From Pseudonocardia lacus (GTDB lineage Bacteria; Actinomycetota; Actinomycetes; Mycobacteriales; Pseudonocardiaceae): a stretch of 35,643 nt of DNA. A program made the position numbers and the translations under genes. The stretch lies in contig NZ_JAHDTH010000066.1 in NCBI RefSeq assembly GCF_018531445.1, positions 1 through 35,643 on the forward strand. The letters run 5' to 3'. Below are positions 16,859 through 24,045 of this stretch, piece by piece (position 1 is the first letter of the stretch; each line of letters opens with the position of its first letter). The notes under the pieces are model-generated. The model did not search any database, had not been told where the DNA came from, and worked only from the letters and a program-made list of their open reading frames with translations.

Positions 16859-16926
16859 CTTCGCAGAGTCCGCATGGTCTTCGCAGGCGCCGCGGCGCCT
16901 GCGAAGACCCGACCACCTCTGCGAAG
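16859..16926. repeat. 68-base symmetric palindrome with nested arms
   Basis: Core is a perfect 32-base palindrome without a loop (16877-16908; left half GTCTTCGCAGGCGCCG). On each side are eight unpaired bases (16869-16876 and 16909-16916), then a further perfect 10-base pair, CTTCGCAGAG (16859-16868) with CTCTGCGAAG (16917-16926). The equal 8-base interruptions make the whole element symmetric. TTCGCAG recurs in inner and outer arms. It lies upstream of both flanking genes, so it is not a normal terminator. Confidence 0.9.
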
Positions 16927-16930
16927 CACC

Positions 16931-16991
16931 GTCGAGAACGACGTTGTCGTGATCAACAGGGCCTGTGGATCACGACAACTTCGTTCTCGAC
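16931..16991. repeat. 61-base inverted repeat, 23 of 24 arm bases paired
   Basis: Left arm 16931-16954 begins GTCGAGAACGACGTTGTCGT; right arm 16968-16991 ends TCGTTCTCGAC. The only arm mismatch is at 16942/16980. The 13-base loop contains ACAGG-G-CCTGT, which can also pair, so nearly the whole element is self-complementary. It starts four bases after the preceding palindrome and ends 30 bases before the dehalogenase start. Confidence 0.9.
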
Positions 16992-17021
16992 GGGGGCGGG
17001 GGTGGGTGGTTGGGTCGGGGG

Positions 17022-17915
17022 ATGGGTGGGAGCGGTGCGGGGTTCGCGGGGTTCGAGCTGTCCCGGGTCGACGTGGGCGAGGTCGAGCTGCGGGTGCGCC
17101 ACGGCGGCAGCGGGCCGGGGCTGCTGCTCCTGCACGGCTACCCGCAGACGCACATGATGTGGCTGCGGATCGCCCCCGCCCTCGCCGAGCACTTCACCGT
17201 CGTCGCCCCCGACCTGCGCGGCTACGGCGGGAGCTCGAAGCCGGCGAGCACACCCGACCACGCCGCGCACAGCAAGCGGGCCATGGCCGCCGACGGGGTG
17301 GCGCTGATGGGCGAGCTCGGGTTCTCCCAGTTCCACGTGGTGGGGCACGACCGGGGCGGGCGCGTGGCCTACCGGATGGCCATGGACCACCCGGGCGCGG
17401 TGCGCCGGCTCAGCGTCCTGGACATCGTCCCGACCGGGGAGGTGTGGGCGCGCGCCGCCCGCTCGTTCGCGCTGACCTACTGGCACTGGTCGTTCCTGGC
17501 CCAGCCGGCGCCGCTGCCGGAGCGGCTCATCGCCGCCGACCCGGCGTACTTCTTCCTCGACGCCCAGTTCGGCGGCGTCCTGCGCGGCTTCCCGGAGGAG
17601 GCCGTGCGGGACTACCTGGATGCCACGGCCGATCCCGAGGTCGTGCACGCCATCTGCGAGGACTACCGCGCCGGGGCCACGTTCGACCGCGAGCTCGACG
17701 AGCGCGACCGCGCGGCCGGCGCGACCATAGGCTGCCCCACGCAGGTCCTGTGGGGGACGAAGGGTGCGCTGCCGGCCTGGTACGACCCGCTGGAGCTGTG
17801 GCGCGAGTGGGCGCCGGGGGCGGTCGGCAGCGCCGTCGAGGGCGGGCACTTCTTCCCCGAGGAGAACCCGACCGACACCCTCGCCGCGCTGCAGGCGTTC
17901 CACATCCCGGACTGA
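17022..17915 (+). CDS. fluoroacetate/haloacetate dehalogenase-type alpha/beta hydrolase
   Basis: 297 residues. It should replace the halogen of a haloacetate with hydroxyl through an ester on the nucleophilic Asp. With the ATG at 17022 the residues fall at D110 and R111 in VVGHDRGGR, R114, D134 in VLDIVPT, H155-W156 in YWHWSFL, Y215 in EDYRAG and H276 in GGHFFPEE. From memory, these correspond to the nucleophile, carboxylate-binding arginines, acid, halide-pocket residues and catalytic His of the Rhodopseudomonas palustris fluoroacetate dehalogenase (D110, R111, R114, D134, H155, W156, Y219, H280). That match also supports this start over an upstream GTG at 16965, which would lie inside the palindrome. 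A broader hydrolase role is possible. Confidence 0.88.
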   Translation: MGGSGAGFAGFELSRVDVGEVELRVRHGGSGPGLLLLHGYPQTHMMWLRIAPALAEHFTVVAPDLRGYGGSSKPASTPDHAAHSKRAMAADGVALMGELGFSQFHVVGHDRGGRVAYRMAMDHPGAVRRLSVLDIVPTGEVWARAARSFALTYWHWSFLAQPAPLPERLIAADPAYFFLDAQFGGVLRGFPEEAVRDYLDATADPEVVHAICEDYRAGATFDRELDERDRAAGATIGCPTQVLWGTKGALPAWYDPLELWREWAPGAVGSAVEGGHFFPEENPTDTLAALQAFHIPD

Positions 17916-17969
17916 GACGAATTCAGGCTCCCCATTTCCGCGGACCGCCGGTTACCGTCGGGACGATCG

Positions 17970-17993
17970 CGACCGGGCAGCGGAGCCCGGTCG
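17970..17993 (+). terminator. hairpin between dehalogenase and acyl-CoA synthetase genes
   Basis: CGACCGGGC, six-base loop, GCCCGGTCG. The 3' arm ends directly before the GGGAGGGG ribosome-binding site of the next gene, so it could terminate the dehalogenase message or reduce access to that site. Confidence 0.45.
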
Positions 17994-18004
17994 GGAGGGG
18001 ACCG

Positions 18005-19648
18005 ATGGACACCGCGCACCACCTGACCCGCGACCGCCTGCACCCCTTCGGTGGCACCGACGTCTGGCAGCTCCTGCTCACCCGGGCCCGCACGCACGCG
18101 GGGCGCCCGTTCGTGGTCTGGCAGCCGTTCGACGCCGGGCCCGTGACGACGACGTTCGACGAGCTGGCCGCCGAGGCCGCCGCCGTCGCCGCCGGGTTGG
18201 CGGCCCGCGGGGTGCGCACCGGCGACCGGGTGCTCGTGCACCTGGAGAACAGCCCGGAGTTCGTGGTGTCCTGGTTCGCCTGCGCGGCGCTGGGCGCGGT
18301 CGCGGTCACCACCAACAGCCGCTCCAGCGTCGACGAGATGGCCTACTTCGCGCAGGACTCGGCGGCGGTCGGGGTGATCACCCAGCCGCGCTTCGTCGAC
18401 GTGGTCGCCGCGGCGGCGCCCGGGCTGGGCTTCGCCGTCTCGACCGGCAACGACAGCGGCGTGCCGTCCGACGCCGGCGGCGCGGCCGAGCCGTTCGCCG
18501 CCCTGCGCGGCGACCCGGACGCGCTGCCGGCGCGCCCCACCGATCCGCTGGCCCCGTGCTCGGTGCAGTACACCTCGGGCACCACGTCGCGGCCGAAGGG
18601 CGTGCTCTGGACCCAGGCCAACGCGCTGTGGGGCGCGCGGGTCAACGCCGCCCACGAGACCCTGCGCCGGGACGACCGCCACCTCGTCTACCTGCCGCTG
18701 TTCCACACCAACGCGCTGGCCTACTCGATGCTGGCCAGCCTGTGGGTGGGGGCCGCGTTCGTGCTGGTCCCGAAGTGGTCGACCAGCCGGTTCGCCGACA
18801 TCGTGGTGCGCCACGGCTGCACCTGGATGTCGCTGGTGGGGCTGTCGACGCGGGCGCTGGTGGAGTCGGAGCCGCCGGCCGGGCACGCGTTGCGGCACTT
18901 CGGAGCCGGGGTGTGCGACCTGCCGATCGACGCGCTCTACGGGGTGAAGACGATCGGGTGGTGGGGGATGACCGAGACGATCTCGCACCCGGTCGTCGGC
19001 GACGCCTTCGTGCCCAACCGGCCGATGAGCATGGGTCGGCCCAGCACCGACTACGAGGTCAAGGTCGTGCGCCCGGACGGCGAGCTGGTCGAGCCGGACG
19101 AGACCGGCGAGCTGAAGGTCCGCGGCGTGCGCGGGCTGTCGCTGTTCGCCGAGTACCTCAACCGCGAGGCCGACACCGCGGCCGCCTTCGACGCCGAGGG
19201 CTGGTTCGCCACCGGCGACCTGGTCACCCCGCACCCGGACGGGCACCTCACGTTCGAGAACCGCTCCAAGGACATGCTCAAGGTCGGGGCCGAGAACGTC
19301 TCGGCCGCCGAGGTCGAGCGGGTCATCCTGGGCGTGCCCGGGGTCCTGGAGGCGGGGGTCGTCGCCCGTCCGGACGCGAAGCTGGACGAGGTGCCGGTCG
19401 CGTTCGTGACCACCGCGACCGACGACCCGGGCGTCCTGGCCGGGGTGGAGGCGGCCTGCACCGACCTGCTGGCCGACTTCAAGCGCCCGCGGGCGGTCTA
19501 CCGGGTGTCGCAGCTGCCCCGCTCCACCCTCGCGAAGATCAACAAGGTGGAGCTGCGGGCGGTGGCGACCCCCGACGCCGACCGGGAGGGCGCGCAGAAG
19601 CGGTGGATCGACGCGGCCCTGGCCGACCCGTCGGGCAACGCCGGCTGA
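18005..19648 (+). CDS. acyl-CoA synthetase (AMP-forming), CaiC-like
   Basis: 547 residues. ATP motif YTSGTTSRPKGV, the LPLFHTNALAYSML block, WWGMTETISHP, hinge TGDLVTPHPDGHLTFENRSKDMLKVG split around residues 406-432, and the C-terminal catalytic Lys in LAKINKVEL. Sequence style resembles carnitine/crotonobetaine-CoA ligases and related synthetases that use small polar acids. ATG at 18005 has GGAGGGG four bases upstream. It follows the dehalogenase by 89 bases with a hairpin between. A link, for example CoA activation of a hydroxy-acid product, is only inference. Paralogous but not close to the synthetase at 15177-16706. Confidence 0.94.
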   Translation: MDTAHHLTRDRLHPFGGTDVWQLLLTRARTHAGRPFVVWQPFDAGPVTTTFDELAAEAAAVAAGLAARGVRTGDRVLVHLENSPEFVVSWFACAALGAVAVTTNSRSSVDEMAYFAQDSAAVGVITQPRFVDVVAAAAPGLGFAVSTGNDSGVPSDAGGAAEPFAALRGDPDALPARPTDPLAPCSVQYTSGTTSRPKGVLWTQANALWGARVNAAHETLRRDDRHLVYLPLFHTNALAYSMLASLWVGAAFVLVPKWSTSRFADIVVRHGCTWMSLVGLSTRALVESEPPAGHALRHFGAGVCDLPIDALYGVKTIGWWGMTETISHPVVGDAFVPNRPMSMGRPSTDYEVKVVRPDGELVEPDETGELKVRGVRGLSLFAEYLNREADTAAAFDAEGWFATGDLVTPHPDGHLTFENRSKDMLKVGAENVSAAEVERVILGVPGVLEAGVVARPDAKLDEVPVAFVTTATDDPGVLAGVEAACTDLLADFKRPRAVYRVSQLPRSTLAKINKVELRAVATPDADREGAQKRWIDAALADPSGNAG

Positions 19649-19737
19649 GCCACCCGTCAAGCGACGCACTTCCATCGAGTGATCCCGGTCCGGGCCGCGC
19701 CGGAGCAGGATCGACGCCGGTGCGGAGGGCGGTGGCG

Positions 19738-21234
19738 ATGGGCGCGACGACCGGCCGGGCGGGGCTCGGCGCGCGGATCGCGGTCGTCGTCGCGGTCGTG
19801 CTGGCGATCGCCCTGCTCCTGCTGCCCGATCTGCCCGGGCTCGACGACGCCCTGACGGCCTCGGTGGTCGGCACGGCGATGTCCGCGGTCGCCGCGTCGT
19901 GCGCGTGGTGGCGCGCGCTGCGCTCCGGCGGCCGCCGCCGCTACGGCTGGGCGGTGCTGGGCGCGGCTTCGGCGTGCACGACGGTGGCCGGGGCCATCCG
20001 CAGCTGGTTCGTCAGCTCCGGGTACGTGCCGTTCCCGTCGGTCGCCGATGCGGCCGCCCTGTCGTTCGGGCCGCTGGCCTGCGTGGGGCTGTGCCTGCTG
20101 CCGGTGCACGTCAGCAGGGAGCGCAGGCTGCAGGCCGTGCTCGACGCGATGGCGACGAGCTGGGCGCTGGCGCTGATCAGCTGGGAGACCGCGCTCGGCG
20201 CCGTGGTGCGGGCCACCACCGGCGCGGACGAGGTGTTCGGCGGTGCCGTCGCGGTGACCTACCCGTCGATGGACGTGGTGCTGCTGGTGTTCACCGCGCT
20301 CACCCTGGCCAGGGCCGCGCCCGGCACCCCGCGGTTGCCGCTGGGGGTGCTGGCCACCGGGCTGGTCGCGCTGTGCGTCTCGGACAGCGCGTACTTCTTC
20401 CTCGCCGTGTCGGACGGCCACCCGGTCCCCGTCGTCGTGTACATCGGGTGGGTGCTGGGCGCGGGGTGCCTGGCGATGGCCCCGCTGCTCGACGACCGCG
20501 ACGACGTCGTGCCCCCGCCGCCGTCGGAGCCGGTGCTGTCCAACGGGGGGCTGCTGCCCTACCTCCCGGTGGTCGGCGTGCTGGTGGCGGTGGTCGCGAT
20601 GCAGTTCAACGGACGCATCTCGACCCTGGGCGAGGAGATGGCCGAGAACGGGCTCGTGGTGCTGCTGCTGGTGCGCCAGTACCTGACGCTGCGCCAGAAC
20701 GCCGAGCTGGCCCGGCGGCTGGCCGCGCGGGAGCGCGACCTGCAGCACCTGGCCTTCCACGACCCGCTGACCGGGCTGGCCAACCGGGCGCTGTTCCAGG
20801 ACCGGCTCGTCCACGCCCTGGACCAGCACGCCCGCGAGCGCCGGCCCCTGGGACTGCTCTTCTTCGACCTGGACGGCTTCAAGGCGGTCAACGACACGCT
20901 GGGCCACGCCGCGGGCGACGGGCTGCTCGTGGGCGTCGCGCAGCGGGTGCTGGCCGAGGCGCGCGTGGCCGACACGGTCGCCCGCCTGGGCGGCGACGAG
21001 TTCGCGGTGCTGCTGGAGCGCGACGACGCGGACCGGCTGGCCACGCGGATCGCCGACGCGCTGCGCGAGCCGTTCCCGGTCGCGCCGCGGGCCGTGCGCG
21101 TGCGGGCGAGCGTGGGCGTGGTCGAGCTGGCCGGCCACGACCCGACCCCCTCGGCCGACGAGATCCTCGCGCGCGCCGACATCGCCATGTACACCTCGAA
21201 GCGGCTGGCGAAGCGGGCCGGGGCGCCGACGTGA
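19738..21234 (+). CDS. membrane-bound diguanylate cyclase (GGDEF)
   Basis: 498 residues. The N-terminal two thirds is a membrane region with roughly eight to ten hydrophobic segments (about residues 15-320), then a short coiled linker (AELARRLAARERDLQHL) and a GGDEF domain. Active-site GGDEF is intact at 418-422, with the inhibitory-site RVAD at 409-412, five residues before it, so product feedback is expected. DPLTGLANRALF and FFDLDGFKAVNDTLGH are standard. No EAL domain follows. It should make c-di-GMP in response to an unknown membrane signal. ATG at 19738 has GGAGGG eight bases upstream; a GTG at 19732 is too close to that site. Confidence 0.94.
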   Translation: MGATTGRAGLGARIAVVVAVVLAIALLLLPDLPGLDDALTASVVGTAMSAVAASCAWWRALRSGGRRRYGWAVLGAASACTTVAGAIRSWFVSSGYVPFPSVADAAALSFGPLACVGLCLLPVHVSRERRLQAVLDAMATSWALALISWETALGAVVRATTGADEVFGGAVAVTYPSMDVVLLVFTALTLARAAPGTPRLPLGVLATGLVALCVSDSAYFFLAVSDGHPVPVVVYIGWVLGAGCLAMAPLLDDRDDVVPPPPSEPVLSNGGLLPYLPVVGVLVAVVAMQFNGRISTLGEEMAENGLVVLLLVRQYLTLRQNAELARRLAARERDLQHLAFHDPLTGLANRALFQDRLVHALDQHARERRPLGLLFFDLDGFKAVNDTLGHAAGDGLLVGVAQRVLAEARVADTVARLGGDEFAVLLERDDADRLATRIADALREPFPVAPRAVRVRASVGVVELAGHDPTPSADEILARADIAMYTSKRLAKRAGAPT

Positions 21235-21250
21235 CGCCCCGGGCCGCCGG

Positions 21251-21685
21251 TCAGCGGATCTTCGCGCCGTAGACGTTCTCGACGGTCAGCACCATCAGCA
21301 CCCGCCGGTCGGAGACCATGACCGAGCGGTAGTCGTCCCAGTCGGGGTGCTCGCCGGCGGCGGCCCGGTAGTAGTCGACGAGGGCCTGCACCTCCGGGCC
21401 GTCGGGGTCGGTGCCCGGTCCGGTGAGCTCGACCGTGCCGTCGGCGGTGGCCCAGGCCCAGCCGTCGGCGCTGGTGACCTCCAGCGCGGCGCGCGGGTCG
21501 CGGCGCAGGTTGGCCGTCTTGGCCCGGCCCTCGGTCATCGAGACGTAGATCTTGCCGGCGTCGCGGTCGTAGAACGGGGTGACGGGGGAGAGCTGGGGGC
21601 GGCCGTCGGAGCGGATCGTGGCCAGGACGCCCAGCCGGCTCTCGGCGAGCAGGGCGTGCGGGTCGAACTGTGTGGCGGTCGTCAT
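21251..21685 (-). CDS. split-barrel flavoprotein, PPOX class (probably F420-dependent)
   Basis: 144 residues, a single pyridoxamine-phosphate-oxidase-like barrel. LLAESRLGVLATIRSDGRPQ, SPVTPFYDRDAGKIYVSMTE and KTANLRRDPRAALEVTS match the actinobacterial Rv1155-type group, in which members use F420 or FMN to reduce small molecules or biliverdin. Length is normal. It is convergent with the diguanylate cyclase gene (16-base gap) and separated from the upstream minus-strand genes by a strong hairpin, so it is probably a single-gene unit. Ribosome-binding sequence is weak. Substrate unknown. Confidence 0.9.
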   Translation of the reverse strand: MTTATQFDPHALLAESRLGVLATIRSDGRPQLSPVTPFYDRDAGKIYVSMTEGRAKTANLRRDPRAALEVTSADGWAWATADGTVELTGPGTDPDGPEVQALVDYYRAAAGEHPDWDDYRSVMVSDRRVLMVLTVENVYGAKIR

Positions 21686-21697
21686 GTCCGGCCCAAC

Positions 21698-21736
21698 CCC
21701 CGCCGCGGGCGCCGAATTCCGGAGCCCGCGGCGGGG
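21698..21736 (-). terminator. 13-pair hairpin after the NAD(P)-binding gene
   Basis: CCCCGCCGCGGGC, 13-base loop, GCCCGCGGCGGGG. It lies between the stop of the NAD(P)-binding gene (21745) and the start of the flavoprotein gene (21685), so it separates the two minus-strand units. Confidence 0.6.
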
Positions 21737-21744
21737 AGCCGACC

Positions 21745-22329
21745 TCAGCCCCTCGGGCCGCCGACGCCGACGGCCCGGCGGACCATCGCGGAGTCCTCGG
21801 CGACGTCGAGCAGGGTCGCGGCGTAGTCGGCGCGGGTGAGCCGCCAGTCGCCGCCGGTGGCGTCGGCCTCGAAGTCGGTGTGCACCCGGCCGCGCGCCGG
21901 GCCGTCGGCGAGCATGGTCGCGCGCACGACGCTCCAGTCCAGGGGCCCGCCCTCGAGCATCCCCTCGGCCCGCGCGAGGTCGGCGTAGGGCCCTCGGAAG
22001 CGCCACCAGACCAGGTCGAGCAGCAGCTTCGGCCGGGTGGCCACCACCGAGCGGCTGCTCGTCATGACCAGCCTGCGCACCCCGGCCGCGGTCATCACCG
22101 GCACCAGGGCGCGCACGATCGCGCTCGACCCCACGGCCATCAGCACGGCGTCGCGGCCGGGCACAGCCTCGCCCAGGACGGCCGGGTCGGTGGCGTCGCC
22201 GACGACGGTGGCGTGCGCGCCGGGCACCTCCCGCCGGGCCAGGGCGGTGACCTCGTGGCCGCGCGCCGCGGCCTGCTCGACCACGAGGCGCCCGGTGCGC
22301 CCGGCGGCCCCGACGACCAGCAGCCTCAT
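21745..22329 (-). CDS. NAD(P)-binding atypical short-chain dehydrogenase-like protein
   Basis: 194 residues. N-terminal dinucleotide motif VVGAAGRTGRLVVEQA (G-x-x-G-x-x-G), VVGDATDP, and RLVMTSSRSVV where classical members have the catalytic region. The Tyr-x-x-x-Lys pair is not seen, which fits the NmrA/SDR-a5 type of NAD(P)H-binding proteins that act as isomerases, reductases or redox sensors. ATG at 22329 overlaps the stop of the SnoaL-like gene (ATGA), so the two are co-translated and may work together. Specific role unknown. Confidence 0.88.
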   Translation of the reverse strand: MRLLVVGAAGRTGRLVVEQAAARGHEVTALARREVPGAHATVVGDATDPAVLGEAVPGRDAVLMAVGSSAIVRALVPVMTAAGVRRLVMTSSRSVVATRPKLLLDLVWWRFRGPYADLARAEGMLEGGPLDWSVVRATMLADGPARGRVHTDFEADATGGDWRLTRADYAATLLDVAEDSAMVRRAVGVGGPRG

Positions 22330-22757
22330 CGCGCCACCGCCTGGCGGCGGGTGTTGTGGAACGCGGTGACCCGCCAGCCGTCGCCGTCGTCGACCAGGAC
22401 GAACGACGGGACCGAGTCGCGGTCGGGGGTGGTCTCCACCAGCTCGGCCGGGCGCACGGCGCCCGCGGTCAGGACGTGCGCGACGTCCGGGCGCAGGAAC
22501 CGCACGGTGGGGGAGTCCCCACCGGTCGATGTGGCGCCCATCGTGGAGCCCTTGAGCGGGCCGTCGAACAACCAGCGGTGGACGTCGACGATCGCGTCGC
22601 GCCCGACGAGCACGTGCCCGTCGAAGGTGACGTAGGTGGCGTCGGGGGTGAACTCGGCGCCGTAGGCGGTGGCGTCGCCGGCGTTCCAGGCCCCGGTGAC
22701 GCGGGCCAGGGTGGCCAGGACCGCGGCCTCGGCGGCGGCGGATGGTGCTGCGGACAT
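22326..22757 (-). CDS. SnoaL-like (SgcJ/EcaC type) small protein
   Basis: 143 residues, NTF2-like cone fold. AAVLATLARVTGAWNAGDAT, FTPDATYVTFDGHVLVGRDA, HRWLFDGPLKGS and the closing DGDGWRVTAFHNTRR match the SgcJ/EcaC/DUF4440 group. Members are small dimers found as isomerases, cyclases or accessory proteins; function is often unknown. GGAGG sits six to seven bases before the ATG. First gene of a two-gene unit with the NAD(P)-binding protein. Confidence 0.87.
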   Translation of the reverse strand: MSAAPSAAAEAAVLATLARVTGAWNAGDATAYGAEFTPDATYVTFDGHVLVGRDAIVDVHRWLFDGPLKGSTMGATSTGGDSPTVRFLRPDVAHVLTAGAVRPAELVETTPDRDSVPSFVLVDDGDGWRVTAFHNTRRQAVAR

Positions 22758-22854
22758 GGGTGTCCTCCGTGTGAGCGGGAAAGGGCGCGACACTGCGCGT
22801 ACGCTCAGCGGTGCTGTTCCGGGAGCGCGCGCGGCGTCGGTCGTGCGGGTCTCG

Positions 22855-22908
22855 GGTCCGGGAGGGGCGTTGGCGCGCCCCTCCCGGACCACTGCATCGT
22901 CGCGATGC
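22855..22908 (-). terminator. tandem hairpins after the PadR gene
   Basis: A perfect 15-pair stem, GGTCCGGGAGGGGCG (22855-22869) with CGCCCCTCCCGGACC (22876-22890), and nearer the gene a second hairpin, GCATCG-TCG-CGATGC (22894-22908). They lie just past the PadR stop (22914) on the minus strand and should stop transcription before the SnoaL-like gene. Confidence 0.7.
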
Positions 22909-22913
22909 TGGGG

Positions 22914-23552
22914 TCAGCCCATCTGCGGCTCCCCGTCCGGTCCGGCGGGCAGCAGGTCGGCCAGGCCGGCGAAGGCGGCGTCGTCCTCCCCGGGCCAGGC
23001 CAGCGACCCGGCCTCGACGTCGTCGGCGAACGCCGCCACCCACGCGCGCTCGGCCTCCAGCCGGGCCCGCTCGAACTCGCTCTCCACCAGCAGCAGCCGC
23101 GGCACGGCCGCCGGCACGGTGGCCAGGCCCTCGGCGAGCCCGTGCAGCCGCGCGTCCAGCGCGTCCAGCCGGGCGCGCAGCGCGATCAGCGCCTGCTGGC
23201 GGGCCAGCGCGCCGACGAACGACAGCGCGGCGACGAGCAGGGTGGCGTCGGCGTCCGGGACGGCGAGCAGCCGGCCCACCCGCTCGGTCAGCGCGGCCCG
23301 GCCGGCGTCGGTGAGCGCGTAGACGGTGCGCTCGGGGCGCGGGCCCTCGCGCCGGACGTCGTGCACCTCGATGAGCCCGTCGCGCAGGAGCCGGTCGACG
23401 GCGTGGTACATGCTGCGCGGCAGGCCGGTGACGAAGTCCTTGTGGGTGTCGAGGATCAGCCGGTGCATCTCGTAGGCGTGGCGCGGCCCGGTGAGCAGCA
23501 GGGCGAGCACGGTCAACGCGGGCAGGTCGCGGTCGGACCGGTGCAGCTCCAC
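22914..23552 (-). CDS. PadR-family transcriptional regulator
   Basis: 212 residues. The N-terminal winged helix contains LPALTVLALLLTGPRHAYEM, GLPRSMYHAVDRLLRDGLIE and the wing RTVYALTDAGRAAL. The C-terminal part is a long helical dimerisation region (about 90-190), as in the larger PadR/Vir-type group. GTG start at 23552 has GAGGAGG well spaced upstream. It is divergent from the VOC protein gene, with a TTAGTGC/GCACTAA inverted repeat between them, so autoregulation and control of that neighbour are likely. Ligand unknown. Confidence 0.92.
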   Translation of the reverse strand: MELHRSDRDLPALTVLALLLTGPRHAYEMHRLILDTHKDFVTGLPRSMYHAVDRLLRDGLIEVHDVRREGPRPERTVYALTDAGRAALTERVGRLLAVPDADATLLVAALSFVGALARQQALIALRARLDALDARLHGLAEGLATVPAAVPRLLLVESEFERARLEAERAWVAAFADDVEAGSLAWPGEDDAAFAGLADLLPAGPDGEPQMG

Positions 23553-23575
23553 GACCCACCTCCTCGACCCGGCCC

Positions 23576-23609
23576 TTAGTGCGAGATGCAGTATGGCGCG
23601 CTGCACTAA
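23576..23609. promoter_or_regulatory. inverted repeat between PadR and VOC genes, candidate PadR operator
   Basis: TTAGTGC (23576-23582) and GCACTAA (23603-23609), with an inner TGCAG/CTGCA pair, in an 83-base divergent gap. It is 24 bases from the PadR start and 27 from the VOC start. It is one of the few AT-containing stretches here and probably overlaps both promoters. Confidence 0.55.
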
Positions 23610-23635
23610 TGAGCCGCAAGTGCGAAGGTGACCAC

Positions 23636-24007
23636 ATGACCCCGATCGCCAGGTTCAAGGACCTCTGCCTCGACGCGACGGACCACCAGGCGCTCGCCGA
23701 CTGGTGGTGCGCGGTGATGGGCTACCGGCGCTGGGCGGAGCTCCACCCGGACCCCTCGACCCGGCCGCGCGAGGACCCCGTGCTGATCGTCGACCCGACC
23801 GGAACGGCCCCGGCGATCTGGATCGTCCCGGTGCCCGAGCCGAAGGCGGTCAAGAACCGCATGCACCTCGACGTCGTCGGCGACACCGACGCGCTGGTCG
23901 CCGCGGGAGCGACGCTGCTGCGCCGGCGAGGCGACGACATCGCCTGGGACGTGCTGGCCGACCCGGAGGGCAACGAGTTCTGCTGCTTCCGGCCCACCGC
24001 GGCCTGA
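23636..24007 (+). CDS. VOC-superfamily (glyoxalase-like) protein
   Basis: 123 residues. RFKDLCLDATDHQALADWWC at the start, KNRMHLDVVGDTDAL in the middle and DPEGNEFCCFRP at the end are typical of glyoxalase-like domain proteins that resemble small resistance or dioxygenase folds. The likely metal-side residues His (MHLD) and Glu (GNEFC) are present. ATG at 23636 has AAGGTGA upstream. It is divergent from the PadR gene and probably under its control. Function unknown. Confidence 0.88.
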   Translation: MTPIARFKDLCLDATDHQALADWWCAVMGYRRWAELHPDPSTRPREDPVLIVDPTGTAPAIWIVPVPEPKAVKNRMHLDVVGDTDALVAAGATLLRRRGDDIAWDVLADPEGNEFCCFRPTAA

Positions 24008-24013
24008 GATGGG

Positions 24014-24045
24014 CGACCGGCGGATGCGGAGCGCGCCGCCGGTCG
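24014..24045. terminator. bidirectional hairpin between VOC and CBS genes
   Basis: CGACCGGCGG, 12-base loop, CCGCCGGTCG: ten perfect pairs filling the convergent gap. Confidence 0.6.

Larger units (their letters stand above)
16707..17021. other. divergent gap with operator-like repeat and two large palindromes
   Basis: 315 bases with no gene. Thirty bases before the synthetase start lies CTGTGG-N6-CCACAG (16736-16753), a possible operator. 16754-16858 shows nothing recognisable. 16859-16991 is filled by the two palindromes listed separately. 16992-17021 is a G-rich run just before the dehalogenase start. Confidence 0.5.

Noticed and set aside
16965-17021. Upstream GTG start for the dehalogenase
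   Set aside because: It would begin inside the second palindrome and add a Gly-rich leader. The ATG at 17022 gives catalytic residue numbers matching the family.
22894-22908. Small hairpin considered as a PadR or SnoaL operator
   Set aside because: It lies immediately after the PadR stop beside a 15-pair stem, so it is better read as part of a tandem terminator.
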